From Flavobacteriales bacterium (lineage in GTDB: Bacteria; Bacteroidota; Bacteroidia; Flavobacteriales; UBA7312), in assembly GCA_016779995.1 (NCBI GenBank), contig JADHMO010000007.1:37440-101439 (forward strand): 64,000 nucleotides of DNA, written 5' to 3'. Every line of letters starts with the position of its first letter. Position 1 is the first letter of the stretch. Under the pieces are notes generated by a model. That model was not told where the DNA came from, searched no databases, and saw nothing but the letters and a program-made list of their open reading frames with translations. A program made the translations under genes and the position numbers. Of the stretch, positions 18,967 to 28,749 are shown in pieces.

Positions 18967-20790
18967 ATGAGGCGAATAATCCAAATATATTTAACTGTTT
19001 CATTTATGACACTCATATCTTCTGAGGCATTTTCTCAGCTTAGATGTGGTACTATGCAAAGATGGACTGCTGAAATCAAAGACCATCCTCACCTCATTGA
19101 AAAGCGTCAAAAAATTGAAAATGACCTAATAAAATGGCAAAAAAGTACCGCTTTAAACTCATACAACATTCCTGTAGTATTCCATATTCTTTATGAAAAC
19201 GAAAGCGAGAACATTAGTTTAGAACAAATTCAAAGCCAGCTTGATGTGCTTAATCAAGACTTTAATCGAACTAATACTGATGCCAATCAAACACCTGCAG
19301 AATTCCTTAATGTTGCAGCCAACTGCAATATCAATTTCTGTCTAGCTCAGCGAACACCTAATAATGACAGTACATCGGGCATTACCTACACCCAAACCGA
19401 TATAAGCTCTTTTTCTTTATACGACAACCGAATTTTTCAGGACTCTTTGGGAGGTAAGACTATTTGGGACTCAAAAAGATATTTAAATATCTACGTTTGT
19501 GATTTAACCAATGCCCTTGGTTTCTCCTCCTTTCCAGGAGGTATTGAAAATAGAGATGCCATAGTCATTAATTACAGTAATTTTGGAACTATAGATGTTT
19601 CTCCTCCATTTAACAAAGGTAGAACTGCTACTCATGAGCTTGGTCATTGGCTCAATCTATTTCATATTTGGGGCGATAGCAATTGTGGAAACGACCAAGT
19701 GCAAGACACTCCTACACAAGATACAGAAAACTACGGCTGTCCTTCACACCCTAGTCCATCTTGCTCAAATAATGGGGATATGTTTCAAAACTTTATGGAC
19801 TATACAGACGATGCCTGTATGAATCTTTTTACAGAAGGACAAAAAGATAGAATGCACGCCACCCTAAATTCACAAAGAACAGATTTAATTCAATCGCAAG
19901 CCTGTGCACTACCCTATGAAGATGTTGGTATCAATGAAAATATATCTCCAGCTAATAACCAAGACTATTGCGGCTATGATTTTGAATTAATAACTTCACT
20001 ATTTAACTATTCAACTTCTAGTGTTTACGAATCTCAAATCTTTTTTCAAATTGATGATGGAGAAACACAAATGATGGAATGGAATGGTGACCTTCTGCCA
20101 AACTCCTCAGTAGAGATAAATCTTGGCAATTTCACTTTATCAGGAGGTCAACATACACTTTTAATTTATTCATCTTCTCCAAACGGGTTTCGTGATTTAA
20201 ATCCCAACAATGACACGCTTTTGGTAAATTTTAATCTGAAAGATGGCACTCCATTTGAATTTCAAATTCAAACTGACAACTATGCTGAAGAAAACAGATG
20301 GGAAATACTTAATAATAACAACGAGATAATAGCATTTGAAAATGAACTTGAAAGCAATCAGCTCAATACGTTTAGTTTTTGTCAAGATATTGACAGTTGT
20401 TACACACTAATAGTTTACGATGAATATGAAGATGGCATTTGTTGCGATTTTGGTAATGGCTTTATTTCTATCAATAATCAGATATTTAACGGTAATTTTA
20501 ATTCCGAAATTGAATTCGACTTATGCACTATTTCAACAATAAAGGATTTATCTCAACAAGACGCCTTGTTTATTTATCCAAATCCCAGTAATGGAGAGCT
20601 TACAATTGAATCCCCATTTGACATTGAAACCATAAAAATTTATGATTTAATGGGTAAGATTGTATTAGAAAAAAATTGCCAAAACAAACTAGAATGGTTA
20701 AGTTTGTCCTTTCTTAATAAAGGACCATATGTAGTTCTTATTAGTACCCAAAACAATTACGTTTATCATAAAAAAATAATCATTCAATGA
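18967..20790 (+). CDS. Secreted M43 (pappalysin-type) zinc metalloprotease with T9SS tail
   Basis: An exported metalloprotease. A signal peptide ends at about residue 24 (AFSQ); the catalytic zinc motif HELGHWLNLFH spans 223-233 (metzincin HExxHxxGxxH), with the Met-turn in NFMDYTDDACM. The C-terminal ~80 residues are a type A T9SS sorting domain (YPNPSNGELTIESPF...IYDLMGKIVLE...GPYVVLISTQ), so the product should cross the outer membrane by T9SS. 607 aa. It starts eight bases after mbnH and its stop overlaps the start of the serine protease (ATGA), making one transcript likely. Confidence 0.92.
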   Translation: MRRIIQIYLTVSFMTLISSEAFSQLRCGTMQRWTAEIKDHPHLIEKRQKIENDLIKWQKSTALNSYNIPVVFHILYENESENISLEQIQSQLDVLNQDFNRTNTDANQTPAEFLNVAANCNINFCLAQRTPNNDSTSGITYTQTDISSFSLYDNRIFQDSLGGKTIWDSKRYLNIYVCDLTNALGFSSFPGGIENRDAIVINYSNFGTIDVSPPFNKGRTATHELGHWLNLFHIWGDSNCGNDQVQDTPTQDTENYGCPSHPSPSCSNNGDMFQNFMDYTDDACMNLFTEGQKDRMHATLNSQRTDLIQSQACALPYEDVGINENISPANNQDYCGYDFELITSLFNYSTSSVYESQIFFQIDDGETQMMEWNGDLLPNSSVEINLGNFTLSGGQHTLLIYSSSPNGFRDLNPNNDTLLVNFNLKDGTPFEFQIQTDNYAEENRWEILNNNNEIIAFENELESNQLNTFSFCQDIDSCYTLIVYDEYEDGICCDFGNGFISINNQIFNGNFNSEIEFDLCTISTIKDLSQQDALFIYPNPSNGELTIESPFDIETIKIYDLMGKIVLEKNCQNKLEWLSLSFLNKGPYVVLISTQNNYVYHKKIIIQ

Positions 20791-22697
20791 GAAAGTATCT
20801 TTTAATAGCATTAGGCATTATACTTAGTCAATTGAGTTTTTCACAAATTAGCTCTGACGGTATTCCAGTAAGTTTTTCACAAACTCTTTCTAGAGAAGTT
20901 CCAACCATTGAACTAGTTGCTCCTAATGTTATGGCTTTAGAAAAAGAAGATAATGAAGATGCTTCAAAAGGTAAGCCATATCGTTATGCTGTGTTGATTG
21001 ATAGTGATATAGACCCTTCCAAAGATGGCTTATGGGAAACTCTAGAAAATGACACCAGAGTTTGGCGAGTAAATATCAAATCTGAAGGAGCACAAGCTCT
21101 AGGGATATACTACGATGCTTTTTGGCTTCCATCAAATGGTGAATTATTTATTTACAACTCTGACAAAACAAAACTTCTGGGTGCTTATACCAATGCAAAC
21201 AATCACGAAAGTGGATTCTTTGCTAACGAAATTATTGAAGATAGCGAAGTGACCCTTGAATATGTTCAAAAAGGTGAAGGACAACCCATTATTCATATTA
21301 ACCAAGTGGCTTATGCCTATCGCTCAATTAAAAAAGCAAGAAGTATAAGCGGTTTTGGTGACTCAGAATCTTGTCAAGTTAATGTCAATTGTTCTCCATC
21401 AGGCGACGATTGGCAAGATGTTAAAAGAGCCGTTTGTAGAATTAGTATTAAGATTGGTAACGGTAGTTATTGGTGTAGTGGTTCATTTATTAATAATACT
21501 GAACAAAATTGTAAGCCATACATTTTAACAGCTGACCACTGTACTTTTGACGATGACAACAATGTTTATGCATCAGCAAATGATATGAATCAATGGCTAT
21601 TCTACTTCAATTACGAAGCATCTGAATGTGAAAATCCTAATAGCAGCCCATCTTCCAATACAATGACTGGTTGCAGTAAAATCTCCAATAGTAGCGCAAA
21701 TGGAAATATTACCGGAACTTCAGACTTTCATCTAGTAGAACTTAACAATGAACCTCCCTACGATTATGGCTTATTTGCTGCTGGCTGGGACAGAGCAAAT
21801 TCAGCATCAACAAATGGAGTGGGTATACACCACCCAGCAGGTGATATCAAAAAAATATCTAGATATACTCAATCAGCGATAAATTCAGGATACGATTGGA
21901 GAATAAAATGGGTCTCAACTGATAATGGTCATGGTGTTACAGAAGGTGGTTCATCGGGCAGCCCTTTACTAAACGCTAATAAACAAATAGTGGGTGACCT
22001 TTCCACGGGAAGCTCGGCTTGTTCACCTGCATATTTGCTAAACGGTTCAGACTTTTATGGTAAATTATCATATAGCTGGGATCAAAATGGAAATACTAGC
22101 GATAGACAACTCAAGCCATGGCTAGACCCAACAAATTCTGGAGTAACTACCTTAGATGGTAAAGTTTGTGGAACTTCACTTTTTTCAAACTTCAAAGCAT
22201 CGCACACTCACGTTCTTACGGGTTACGCCACACAATTCAGCTATACAGGAACTGGAAATCCTGACTCTTATGAATGGACGTTTTATGGTGCTGGTGTAAG
22301 CCCTGCAAACTCGAATGAACCCTCACCAGTAGTAACATACAGCAATAGTGGTAGCTATACAGTTAGACTTAAAGTAACTGAAGGCGATGATGAAAGCTCA
22401 GAGCTTAAGTCTGCATATATTCTTGTGGACTCTCAAGGAAGCAGTATTGATTTAGAAGAATTCAAACAATCCCTAAACATCTATCCTAACCCAACAAATG
22501 GAATAGTATATGTTAGCCAAGAAAATGAAGATTTGACCCAAGTAAAAGTATATACTGTTTTAGGTCAAGAAGTTTACTCGAACAGCTTATTGAATAGTCT
22601 TAGAATAGATTTATCATCTAAAAGTAATGGTGTTTATTTTATAGAGTTTTCTAATGGTGAGGAAAAAATAACAGAAAGACTGATTTTAAATCGTTAA
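20787..22697 (+). CDS. Secreted trypsin-fold serine protease (lysyl endopeptidase-like) with PKD and T9SS domains
   Basis: Domain order: signal peptide (1-20), prodomain (~25-180), chymotrypsin-fold protease (~195-460), PKD domain (~470-550, SYTGTGNPDSYEWTFYGAG), T9SS type A sorting domain (~560-636, YPNPTNGIVYVSQ). The catalytic triad is H251 (LTADHC), D313 (TSDFHLVEL) and S390 (EGGSSGSPL), the form typical of lysyl endopeptidase-like enzymes. Paired cysteines around C196-C217 and C230-C252 fit a disulphide-rich extracellular protease. Coupled by a 4-base overlap to the metalloprotease upstream and abutting mqnE. Confidence 0.9.
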   Translation: MRKYLLIALGIILSQLSFSQISSDGIPVSFSQTLSREVPTIELVAPNVMALEKEDNEDASKGKPYRYAVLIDSDIDPSKDGLWETLENDTRVWRVNIKSEGAQALGIYYDAFWLPSNGELFIYNSDKTKLLGAYTNANNHESGFFANEIIEDSEVTLEYVQKGEGQPIIHINQVAYAYRSIKKARSISGFGDSESCQVNVNCSPSGDDWQDVKRAVCRISIKIGNGSYWCSGSFINNTEQNCKPYILTADHCTFDDDNNVYASANDMNQWLFYFNYEASECENPNSSPSSNTMTGCSKISNSSANGNITGTSDFHLVELNNEPPYDYGLFAAGWDRANSASTNGVGIHHPAGDIKKISRYTQSAINSGYDWRIKWVSTDNGHGVTEGGSSGSPLLNANKQIVGDLSTGSSACSPAYLLNGSDFYGKLSYSWDQNGNTSDRQLKPWLDPTNSGVTTLDGKVCGTSLFSNFKASHTHVLTGYATQFSYTGTGNPDSYEWTFYGAGVSPANSNEPSPVVTYSNSGSYTVRLKVTEGDDESSELKSAYILVDSQGSSIDLEEFKQSLNIYPNPTNGIVYVSQENEDLTQVKVYTVLGQEVYSNSLLNSLRIDLSSKSNGVYFIEFSNGEEKITERLILNR

Positions 22698-23861
22698 ATG
22701 AACAACACTTTATCACACATCCTCGAAAACAAGTCTCTTAATACCGACTTTAAAAAAATTGCAGAAAAAATAATAAGAGGTGAAAGAATAACATCCGAAG
22801 AAGGTATTCGCCTTTTTGATGCTGATTTATCCTTTTTAGGTTCACTAGCTAATTTTATAAGAGAAAAAAAACATCAAAACTTTACTTATTTCAATAGAAA
22901 CATACACATAGAACCTACCAATATTTGTGTCTTTGATTGTAAGTTTTGCTCCTACTCTAAGTTACTTAAACACAAAACAGAAGGTTGGGAATTATCTGAA
23001 GATGATATTATCCAAAAGATGAAAGAGTATAAAGACCAACCCATTACAGAAGTACATATTGTCGGGGGTGTTCACCCTAAAATGGGCTTACATTATTTTG
23101 CAAATCTCATCAAGAGAATTAAAGAAATTAGACCTGATATTCATGTGAAAGCCTTTACTGCCGTTGAACTAGAGTATATGTGTAGAAAAGCTAAAGTTAG
23201 TTTTGAAGAAGGATTGAGTATCCTTAAATCGCATGGTCAAGATTCTTTACCTGGAGGTGGTGCTGAAATTTTTGATGAACAAATTAGAGCTGAAATTTGC
23301 AATGACAAGTGTTCTTCTGAACAGTGGTTAGAAATTCATGAAACAGCTCACAAATTGGGTATGCCATCTAACGCAACTATGCTATATGGTCACATAGAAG
23401 AACCTAAGCATCTTATTGACCATATGAACAGACTTAGAAACTTACAAGATAAGACTCAAGGCTTTAACACTTTTATTCCTCTAAAATTTAGAAATGGTGA
23501 CAACCAAATGTCACATATTCCAGAAGTTAGTGTTATTGAAGATTTAAAAGTATATGCTATCAGTAGAATTTTTATGGATAATTTTCCACACCTAAAAGCA
23601 TACTGGCCAATGATAGGTAGAAACACGGCTCAAATGAGCCTGTCTTATGGTGTAAATGATATTGATGGTACTATTGATGATACTACTAAAATTTACTCTA
23701 TGGCGGGTGCTGAAGAGCAAAGTCCTAGTCTATCCACTCAACAATTGGTTGAACTCATTAAAAATGTAAAAAGACACCCTATTGAAAGAGATACAGTGTA
23801 CAATACCGTCAAAGACTATAACGATTTTGTATTTGAGAAAGAAGATGTTAAAAGCTATTAA
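22698..23861 (+). CDS. mqnE: Aminofutalosine synthase, radical SAM (menaquinone, futalosine route)
   Basis: MqnE joins a radical from S-adenosylmethionine to 3-[(1-carboxyvinyl)oxy]benzoate, giving aminofutalosine, the early radical step of the futalosine pathway to menaquinone. The radical SAM cluster motif is C77-x3-C81-x2-C84 (CVFDCKFC), preceded by NIHIEPTN, and followed by VHIVGGVHP and LPGGGAEIF, which are typical of MqnE (GGGAEI). 387 aa, full length. Starts immediately after the serine protease stop. Its last four bases (TTAA, 23858-23861) are shared with the rluD stop on the other strand. The final methylation enzyme of the pathway (menG) is at 38.1 kb. Confidence 0.93.
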   Translation: MNNTLSHILENKSLNTDFKKIAEKIIRGERITSEEGIRLFDADLSFLGSLANFIREKKHQNFTYFNRNIHIEPTNICVFDCKFCSYSKLLKHKTEGWELSEDDIIQKMKEYKDQPITEVHIVGGVHPKMGLHYFANLIKRIKEIRPDIHVKAFTAVELEYMCRKAKVSFEEGLSILKSHGQDSLPGGGAEIFDEQIRAEICNDKCSSEQWLEIHETAHKLGMPSNATMLYGHIEEPKHLIDHMNRLRNLQDKTQGFNTFIPLKFRNGDNQMSHIPEVSVIEDLKVYAISRIFMDNFPHLKAYWPMIGRNTAQMSLSYGVNDIDGTIDDTTKIYSMAGAEEQSPSLSTQQLVELIKNVKRHPIERDTVYNTVKDYNDFVFEKEDVKSY

Positions 23862-24874
23862 ATTTTGTGAATAGCATAGTTTCTCCACTTTTCAATAACA
23901 CTTTTCATATCATCAGGTAATTCTGAATCGAAACTTAACCATTCATTTGTACGAGGATGAGAAAAAGATAAACTTTTGGCGTGCAATGATTGACGAGGAA
24001 TAATACGAAAACAGTTTTCAACAAATTGCTTGTACTTTGAAAAGGTTGTCCCTTTTAAAATTTTATCTCCACCATATTCAAAATCATTAAAAAGAGGATG
24101 ATTAATATGTTGGAAATGCACCCGTATTTGGTGCGTACGCCCCGTTTCAAGCTTACATTCTACAAGACTAATGTATCCAAAGCGTTCCAATACTTTATAA
24201 TGTGTTTTAGCATGTTTTCCGTATTCTCCATCAGGGAAAACAGTCATAACTTTTCTGTTTTTTAGACTTCTCCCAATATGACCTTCAATACTACCCTGTT
24301 CATCTTTTAACTCACCCCAAACCAAGGCATTGTATCTCCTGTCAATAGTTCTATCAAAAAATTGCTTAGACAATGAAGTCATAGCCATCTCATTTTTGGC
24401 AATAACCATCAATCCTGTGGTGTTTTTATCAATACGGTGTACTAAACCTGGTCTAGTAATATCGCCACCATTAGCAGGTAAATCTTTAAAGTGATAAGCT
24501 AAAGCATTGACCAAAGTACCCGAATAATTGCCATAACCTGGATGAACCACCATTCCGGCTTCTTTATTCAATACAACAAGGTCGTCATCTTCATAGACTT
24601 TATCTAATGGAATATCTTGAGGAATAAGTTCAATTTCCCTAGGTGGATTTTTAAACATGACCGTAACTACGTCCTTAGCCTTAACCTTGTAGTTAGATTT
24701 TACAGCCTTATCATTAACGTGTATGTAGCCATCAATAGCCGCTTGTTGAATTTTATTTCTAGAAGTGCCCTCAATTCGATTTAAAAGAAATTTATCTACT
24801 CTGAGAGGCTCTTGCCCTTTATCGGCAACCACTCTATGATGTTCAAATAATTCCTCCTCCACTTCATTCATCAT
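23858..24874 (-). CDS. rluD: Large-subunit pseudouridine synthase, RluA/RluD family
   Basis: Converts specific uridines of 23S rRNA to pseudouridine. An N-terminal S4 RNA-binding domain (residues ~22-85, LRVDKFLLNRIEGTSRNKIQ) precedes the catalytic domain with HRIDKNTTGL, D149 being the catalytic aspartate, and GRTHQIRVHFQHINHP. Length 338 aa is usual for RluD. Last gene of the PASTA / T9SS cargo / rluD operon: its start overlaps the upstream stop by four bases. Confidence 0.93.
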   Translation of the reverse strand: MMNEVEEELFEHHRVVADKGQEPLRVDKFLLNRIEGTSRNKIQQAAIDGYIHVNDKAVKSNYKVKAKDVVTVMFKNPPREIELIPQDIPLDKVYEDDDLVVLNKEAGMVVHPGYGNYSGTLVNALAYHFKDLPANGGDITRPGLVHRIDKNTTGLMVIAKNEMAMTSLSKQFFDRTIDRRYNALVWGELKDEQGSIEGHIGRSLKNRKVMTVFPDGEYGKHAKTHYKVLERFGYISLVECKLETGRTHQIRVHFQHINHPLFNDFEYGGDKILKGTTFSKYKQFVENCFRIIPRQSLHAKSLSFSHPRTNEWLSFDSELPDDMKSVIEKWRNYAIHKI

Positions 24875-26685
24875 TGTATTACTAACTTTTTTCTGAGTTT
24901 TATATAATCGCTTTGTATTTCAATTAGATATATTCCTTTAGAAAAGGATTGTAAGTCAATATTCTGTCGACCATCTGAAAAATTCTTATGAACTTGCGTA
25001 CCACTTAAAGTGAAAATAGAAAGGGTGTGAGGTTCTTCAAATTCAATACTAACTGAAGTGGATGCAGGATTAGGAAACACACCAAAAGAAGTAGATGAAA
25101 CATTATCTATCGATGAACTAGTTAAACTTCCAAATACTGGTCTAATCATCCAAGTACCATCACAATCAGCACAATTAGATTGATTCCAACCAGTTCCAAG
25201 ATTATAAAACATTCTATCATTATTGATAGTATTTTTATCCAATCCAACATTTATGATTTCGTCATAATATTGTTCCCAACCAATAAATACAGAACCAGAC
25301 ACACTAATAGGGTTTTCTAATACATACTCATAAAAACCATTTTTAGCATTTGTATATTCAGGGTAAAAAATTTGACTTTGATAAATTATATCTGATGGAA
25401 TCCCCGATTCACTATTCCATAATGTAATGCTAAACGCTAGACCATCAGAATCTTCATAATTTTCTTCAAAATGAATTTGAACAGCTTTTAGGGTGTCGTA
25501 TTCAGAAATATTAAACAACATAGCAACCATACCTCCTTCAACATTTATTCCATAAGAAGCTTCAGCCGAACCATCATCCAAGGCATAATAATTGTCAAAG
25601 TGCTGAACATACTTCAAAGTATCATTAGTTTTAAACCAATCGTTATCATCGGTTGCTAGAGATTGTACAACAGTAAATGAGTTAGATTTTAAACCAGCAC
25701 TGGTTGATGGAAAAGCAGAAACACCTACTGTAATTGCTGCAGGAGAATCATCAGAATAGGAAAAGTTATCTGTTTGAAAAGCTGGTATTTCATCATTTCT
25801 ACTAGGGCCAGTGGAAGGATAATGGAATATTAAGTCGTTATCTTGTGTATAAATATCATAGGCATAGTCTACACTTTGTGTAGTCGAATAATTATTCCTA
25901 ACCCAAGTATCCATAGTGGACGCCATATAGGTGGCTCTATTCTGATCAAAATGAGACCAAGGAATAGAAGTATAAAAGTTCAACATTTGAGAAGTCTCAT
26001 AAACAAAAGCCAAATCTTCTAAGTCATTGGATAAAGATAAATCATCAGTTAGTAAAACATTGTCTATATGCCAGTGGTCAAAATTGCCAGATAATGTAGC
26101 TTCATTATGAAACCTAAATTGAAAGGAGTCGTGTAAAAAAGCATTATCATTAAGGGTAATTTTAATCTTTTCAAAATCCGAAAGGCTGTAGCCCGTAGTA
26201 TCCCAAACCGTTTGCCATACTAAAGCCGTATCTAAGCATTCTAACATAAATATATCATTAGATTCTGGCTCATTCCCTATTCCTGTTGATTGTAAATAAA
26301 AGGATAAATAAACTTCAGATGAATTTGATAAATCTATAGGTCTAGAAGTTAAATAATCGGATGGGCCATGAACCGTTTCTGATGCTAAATTTCTAGGGCT
26401 ACCTATTGAATCTAAACCATCAAAAGTAGCTACACCAATATTTATTGGATTTATTGGATAATTTCTATTTACAAAAACATCATTATCTAGCCAATGTGAA
26501 GACTTTGGATATACTAAATAGTCAGAAAAATCATCATAAAATGGTAAGTCTAGAGGAGCTATTGACACAAAAGATGATCTTTCTTGAGTTTGAGGTATTT
26601 GTGAATTATACATCAAAGGGTTTACAAACTCCTGAGCCAACGAAATTTGACATATTAATATCAAGACAACTATTAATCTATTCAT
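24871..26685 (-). CDS. T9SS-exported surface protein of unknown function
   Basis: A ~604-residue secreted protein starting at the ATG at 26685 (MNRLIVVLILICQISLAQ, a clean signal peptide), not at the more upstream in-frame ATG. The N-terminal part (about 40-230) resembles the jelly-roll/MAM-like segments common in Bacteroidota cargo (SEVYLSFYLQSTGIGNEPESNDIFMLE; LSGNFDHWHIDNVLLTDD). The C-terminus is a T9SS type A sorting domain (GVFPNPASTSVSIEF...GIYLIEIQSD...KLVIQ). Overlaps the PASTA gene by eight bases and rluD by four. Confidence 0.85.
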   Translation of the reverse strand: MNRLIVVLILICQISLAQEFVNPLMYNSQIPQTQERSSFVSIAPLDLPFYDDFSDYLVYPKSSHWLDNDVFVNRNYPINPINIGVATFDGLDSIGSPRNLASETVHGPSDYLTSRPIDLSNSSEVYLSFYLQSTGIGNEPESNDIFMLECLDTALVWQTVWDTTGYSLSDFEKIKITLNDNAFLHDSFQFRFHNEATLSGNFDHWHIDNVLLTDDLSLSNDLEDLAFVYETSQMLNFYTSIPWSHFDQNRATYMASTMDTWVRNNYSTTQSVDYAYDIYTQDNDLIFHYPSTGPSRNDEIPAFQTDNFSYSDDSPAAITVGVSAFPSTSAGLKSNSFTVVQSLATDDNDWFKTNDTLKYVQHFDNYYALDDGSAEASYGINVEGGMVAMLFNISEYDTLKAVQIHFEENYEDSDGLAFSITLWNSESGIPSDIIYQSQIFYPEYTNAKNGFYEYVLENPISVSGSVFIGWEQYYDEIINVGLDKNTINNDRMFYNLGTGWNQSNCADCDGTWMIRPVFGSLTSSSIDNVSSTSFGVFPNPASTSVSIEFEEPHTLSIFTLSGTQVHKNFSDGRQNIDLQSFSKGIYLIEIQSDYIKLRKKLVIQ

Positions 26686-27469
26686 CGGTATTATTGTTAG
26701 ATGTAAGATAAATATCAACGTTTCTACCTAAATTAATCATTGTATTCTCTTCAGCTGAAGGACGCTGACGATAAACTACAGCTGTTGCACTATCTTTAAC
26801 TGAAGAATCGTACAACACTAAGCCTAAATTAATAGAATTCATTTGAAGCAAAATTTCAGCATCTTCTTTCGTCAATCCATTCAAATTTGGTAGATTAACC
26901 ATAACATCACTAAGCCCGTCACCAACTACTAAGTCAACTTGTGTGCCTACAAATACTTGAGTACCAGACTCTACTTCTATACCATCAATCGTTTGTTTAA
27001 GCACCGCATTCTTAGCCATATCAGGAACAAAGGTCAAATTACCAACAGAAAGCTCTAGTGCATTTAATTTTGAAACTGCACGACGTAGACTCAAGTCAAC
27101 TAACTTTGGCATTATAACTTGTTTTTTGCGTTTAGCAACAACAGTAAGATAAATTCGTCTATCCTCTTTTACAAAAGAACCAGCAATAGGGTCTTGATCA
27201 ATTATACTATGAGGAGTAAGTTCCGTATTAAAAACAGAATCTATAACTATGTATCTCAATGATTTTTCACTTAAAATACTATCTGTTTCTTGAATATGCA
27301 TACCGCTAAAATCAGGTAATTCAATTAAATCATCATGTCGAGTATAAAACCTCAACACCAACAATATTGATAAAATAATAACAATAACTGTTATAAGTGA
27401 AAACGATAAATTTTTGTAAAATGATTTAGTTAAAAAAAAGGATAACCAAGAATTGTTGCTATTTTCCAT
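26678..27469 (-). CDS. Membrane-anchored PASTA-domain protein
   Basis: A 263-residue protein with one N-terminal transmembrane segment (about residues 21-41, LITVIVIILSILLVL) and three consecutive PASTA domains in the periplasm (starting near IELPDFSGMHIQETDSIL, VIMPKLVDLSLRRAVSKL and VNLPNLNGLTKEDAEILL). PASTA domains bind muropeptides or beta-lactams in other bacteria; no kinase or transpeptidase domain is attached here. Upstream of rluD, and divergent from ddl, which is in line with a cell-wall role. Confidence 0.9.
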   Translation of the reverse strand: MENSNNSWLSFFLTKSFYKNLSFSLITVIVIILSILLVLRFYTRHDDLIELPDFSGMHIQETDSILSEKSLRYIVIDSVFNTELTPHSIIDQDPIAGSFVKEDRRIYLTVVAKRKKQVIMPKLVDLSLRRAVSKLNALELSVGNLTFVPDMAKNAVLKQTIDGIEVESGTQVFVGTQVDLVVGDGLSDVMVNLPNLNGLTKEDAEILLQMNSINLGLVLYDSSVKDSATAVVYRQRPSAEENTMINLGRNVDIYLTSNNNTDE

Positions 27470-27488
27470 ATTAATCGATAACGAAAAA

Positions 27489-27496
27489 CAAATATA
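27489..27496 (-). promoter_or_regulatory. Predicted -7 box of the PASTA-T9SS-rluD operon
   Basis: Minus-strand TATATTTG, exact TAnnTTTG, 19 bases before the PASTA start. Confidence 0.5.
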
Positions 27497-27511
27497 ATAA
27501 TTATGCTGCCC

Positions 27512-27544
27512 TTGTCGTGATTATATGTATTTAGTTTATTTTTG
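27512..27544 (+). promoter_or_regulatory. Predicted promoter of ddl, leaderless arrangement
   Basis: -7 TATTTTTG at 27537-27544, four bases before the ATG at 27549; a TTG at 27512-27514 lies 22 bases upstream as possible -33. Confidence 0.55.
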
Positions 27545-27548
27545 AATT

Positions 27549-28523
27549 ATGAAGAATATCGCCATTGTAATGGGTGGCTTTTCTGCTGAGAAAGTTATTT
27601 CACTAAAAAGTGGAAAGGTCGCATTAAAGTTTCTAGATAAGGACAAATACAATGTATTTGCAGTAATTATCGATAATGAAGGCTGGAGATTAGAAAAAGA
27701 TGGAAAGTCTTACCCTATTAATAAATCCGATTTTAGTGTAAATATTGACCATCATAAGGTAAAATTTGACGGTGTATTTATGGCTATTCACGGAACGCCT
27801 GGAGAAAATGGCGTGCTACAACACTATCTTGATAATTTAGAAATTCCTTATACCTGCTCTGGAGCAAAAGCTTCAGAATTAAGTTTTGACAAAGGAGCAT
27901 GCAACGATTTTTTAAGAAATTTTGATATTCCTTGTGCCAAATCTATAAAACTAAAAAAAGGGGATACAATAGATTCTTCAAACATCATTAAACACTTGCA
28001 ACTACCATGTTTCGTTAAGCCTAATGGTAACGGAAGTAGCTTTGGCATCAGCAAGGTCAAATCTATTGAAGAACTACTACCAGCCATAGACAAGGCTTTT
28101 AAGCACGACGAATATATCCTTATTGAATCCTTATTAATTGGCACTGAAATAACTTGTGGTGTTCATAATCTAAACGGAACAATCGAAACCTTTCCGATTA
28201 CAGAAATTGTCAGTGAAAATGACTTTTTTGATTTCGAAGCTAAATACGAGGGTAAATCAAAAGAAATCACTCCGGCAAGAATTAGTGACGACTTGGCTAA
28301 AAAAGTTTCTGAAAGAACCATTGAAATTTATAAATTATTAGAACTAAATGGAATTGCAAGAATTGATTTTATGATTGTTGACAATGAACCTTATATCATA
28401 GAAGCAAACACAGTACCAGGTCTTTCTGAAGAGAGTATCATTCCACAACAAGCACGCTGCCAAGGGATATCACTCAGTAAATTGTTTAATCAATCTGTTG
28501 AACACATGTTTCATGGAAAATAA
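27549..28523 (+). CDS. ddl: D-alanine--D-alanine ligase
   Basis: Joins two D-alanines with ATP for the peptidoglycan stem peptide. Family features: N-terminal VMGGFSAEKVISLKSG, MAIHGTPGENG, ATP-grasp segments FVKPNGNGSSFGISKV and YILIESLLIGTEITCGV, and the C-terminal metal site FMIVDNEPYIIEANTVPGLSEESIIPQQ with the E and N ligands. 324 aa, full length. Overlapped at its 3' end by a small gene. Confidence 0.97.
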   Translation: MKNIAIVMGGFSAEKVISLKSGKVALKFLDKDKYNVFAVIIDNEGWRLEKDGKSYPINKSDFSVNIDHHKVKFDGVFMAIHGTPGENGVLQHYLDNLEIPYTCSGAKASELSFDKGACNDFLRNFDIPCAKSIKLKKGDTIDSSNIIKHLQLPCFVKPNGNGSSFGISKVKSIEELLPAIDKAFKHDEYILIESLLIGTEITCGVHNLNGTIETFPITEIVSENDFFDFEAKYEGKSKEITPARISDDLAKKVSERTIEIYKLLELNGIARIDFMIVDNEPYIIEANTVPGLSEESIIPQQARCQGISLSKLFNQSVEHMFHGK

Positions 28524-28749
28524 AATTCGTCTAGTTTGGGATTTTAGAGGGGCGGATGCTTTAAAAACTGCTGAACATCAACTTATACATCTTGTCGAAT
28601 TTATGAAAAAAGAAGATGTTTCATATTTAGATAAGTCATCAGAACAGATTAGCGAACTACATTCTATTTGCTCGGTTATTATTAAAGAAAGTGATTTGGA
28701 TTTCGTTAAAAAAAGATTGAAACCACATCGAGGATTTTTAGTGAATTAG
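28513..28749 (+). CDS. Small conserved hypothetical protein after ddl
   Basis: A 78-residue protein (MENKIRLVWDFRGADALK...), started at 28513 because homolog-like WDFRG and AEHQLIHLVEF features begin right there; the in-frame ATG at 28498 is further inside ddl. Several His/Glu residues (AEHQLIHL, SELHS, KPHRGFL) are spaced as in small metal- or nucleic-acid-binding proteins, but I know no function. It overlaps the end of ddl by 11 bases and its stop interlocks with that of aroQ (TTAG, 28746-28749). Confidence 0.75.
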   Translation: MENKIRLVWDFRGADALKTAEHQLIHLVEFMKKEDVSYLDKSSEQISELHSICSVIIKESDLDFVKKRLKPHRGFLVN

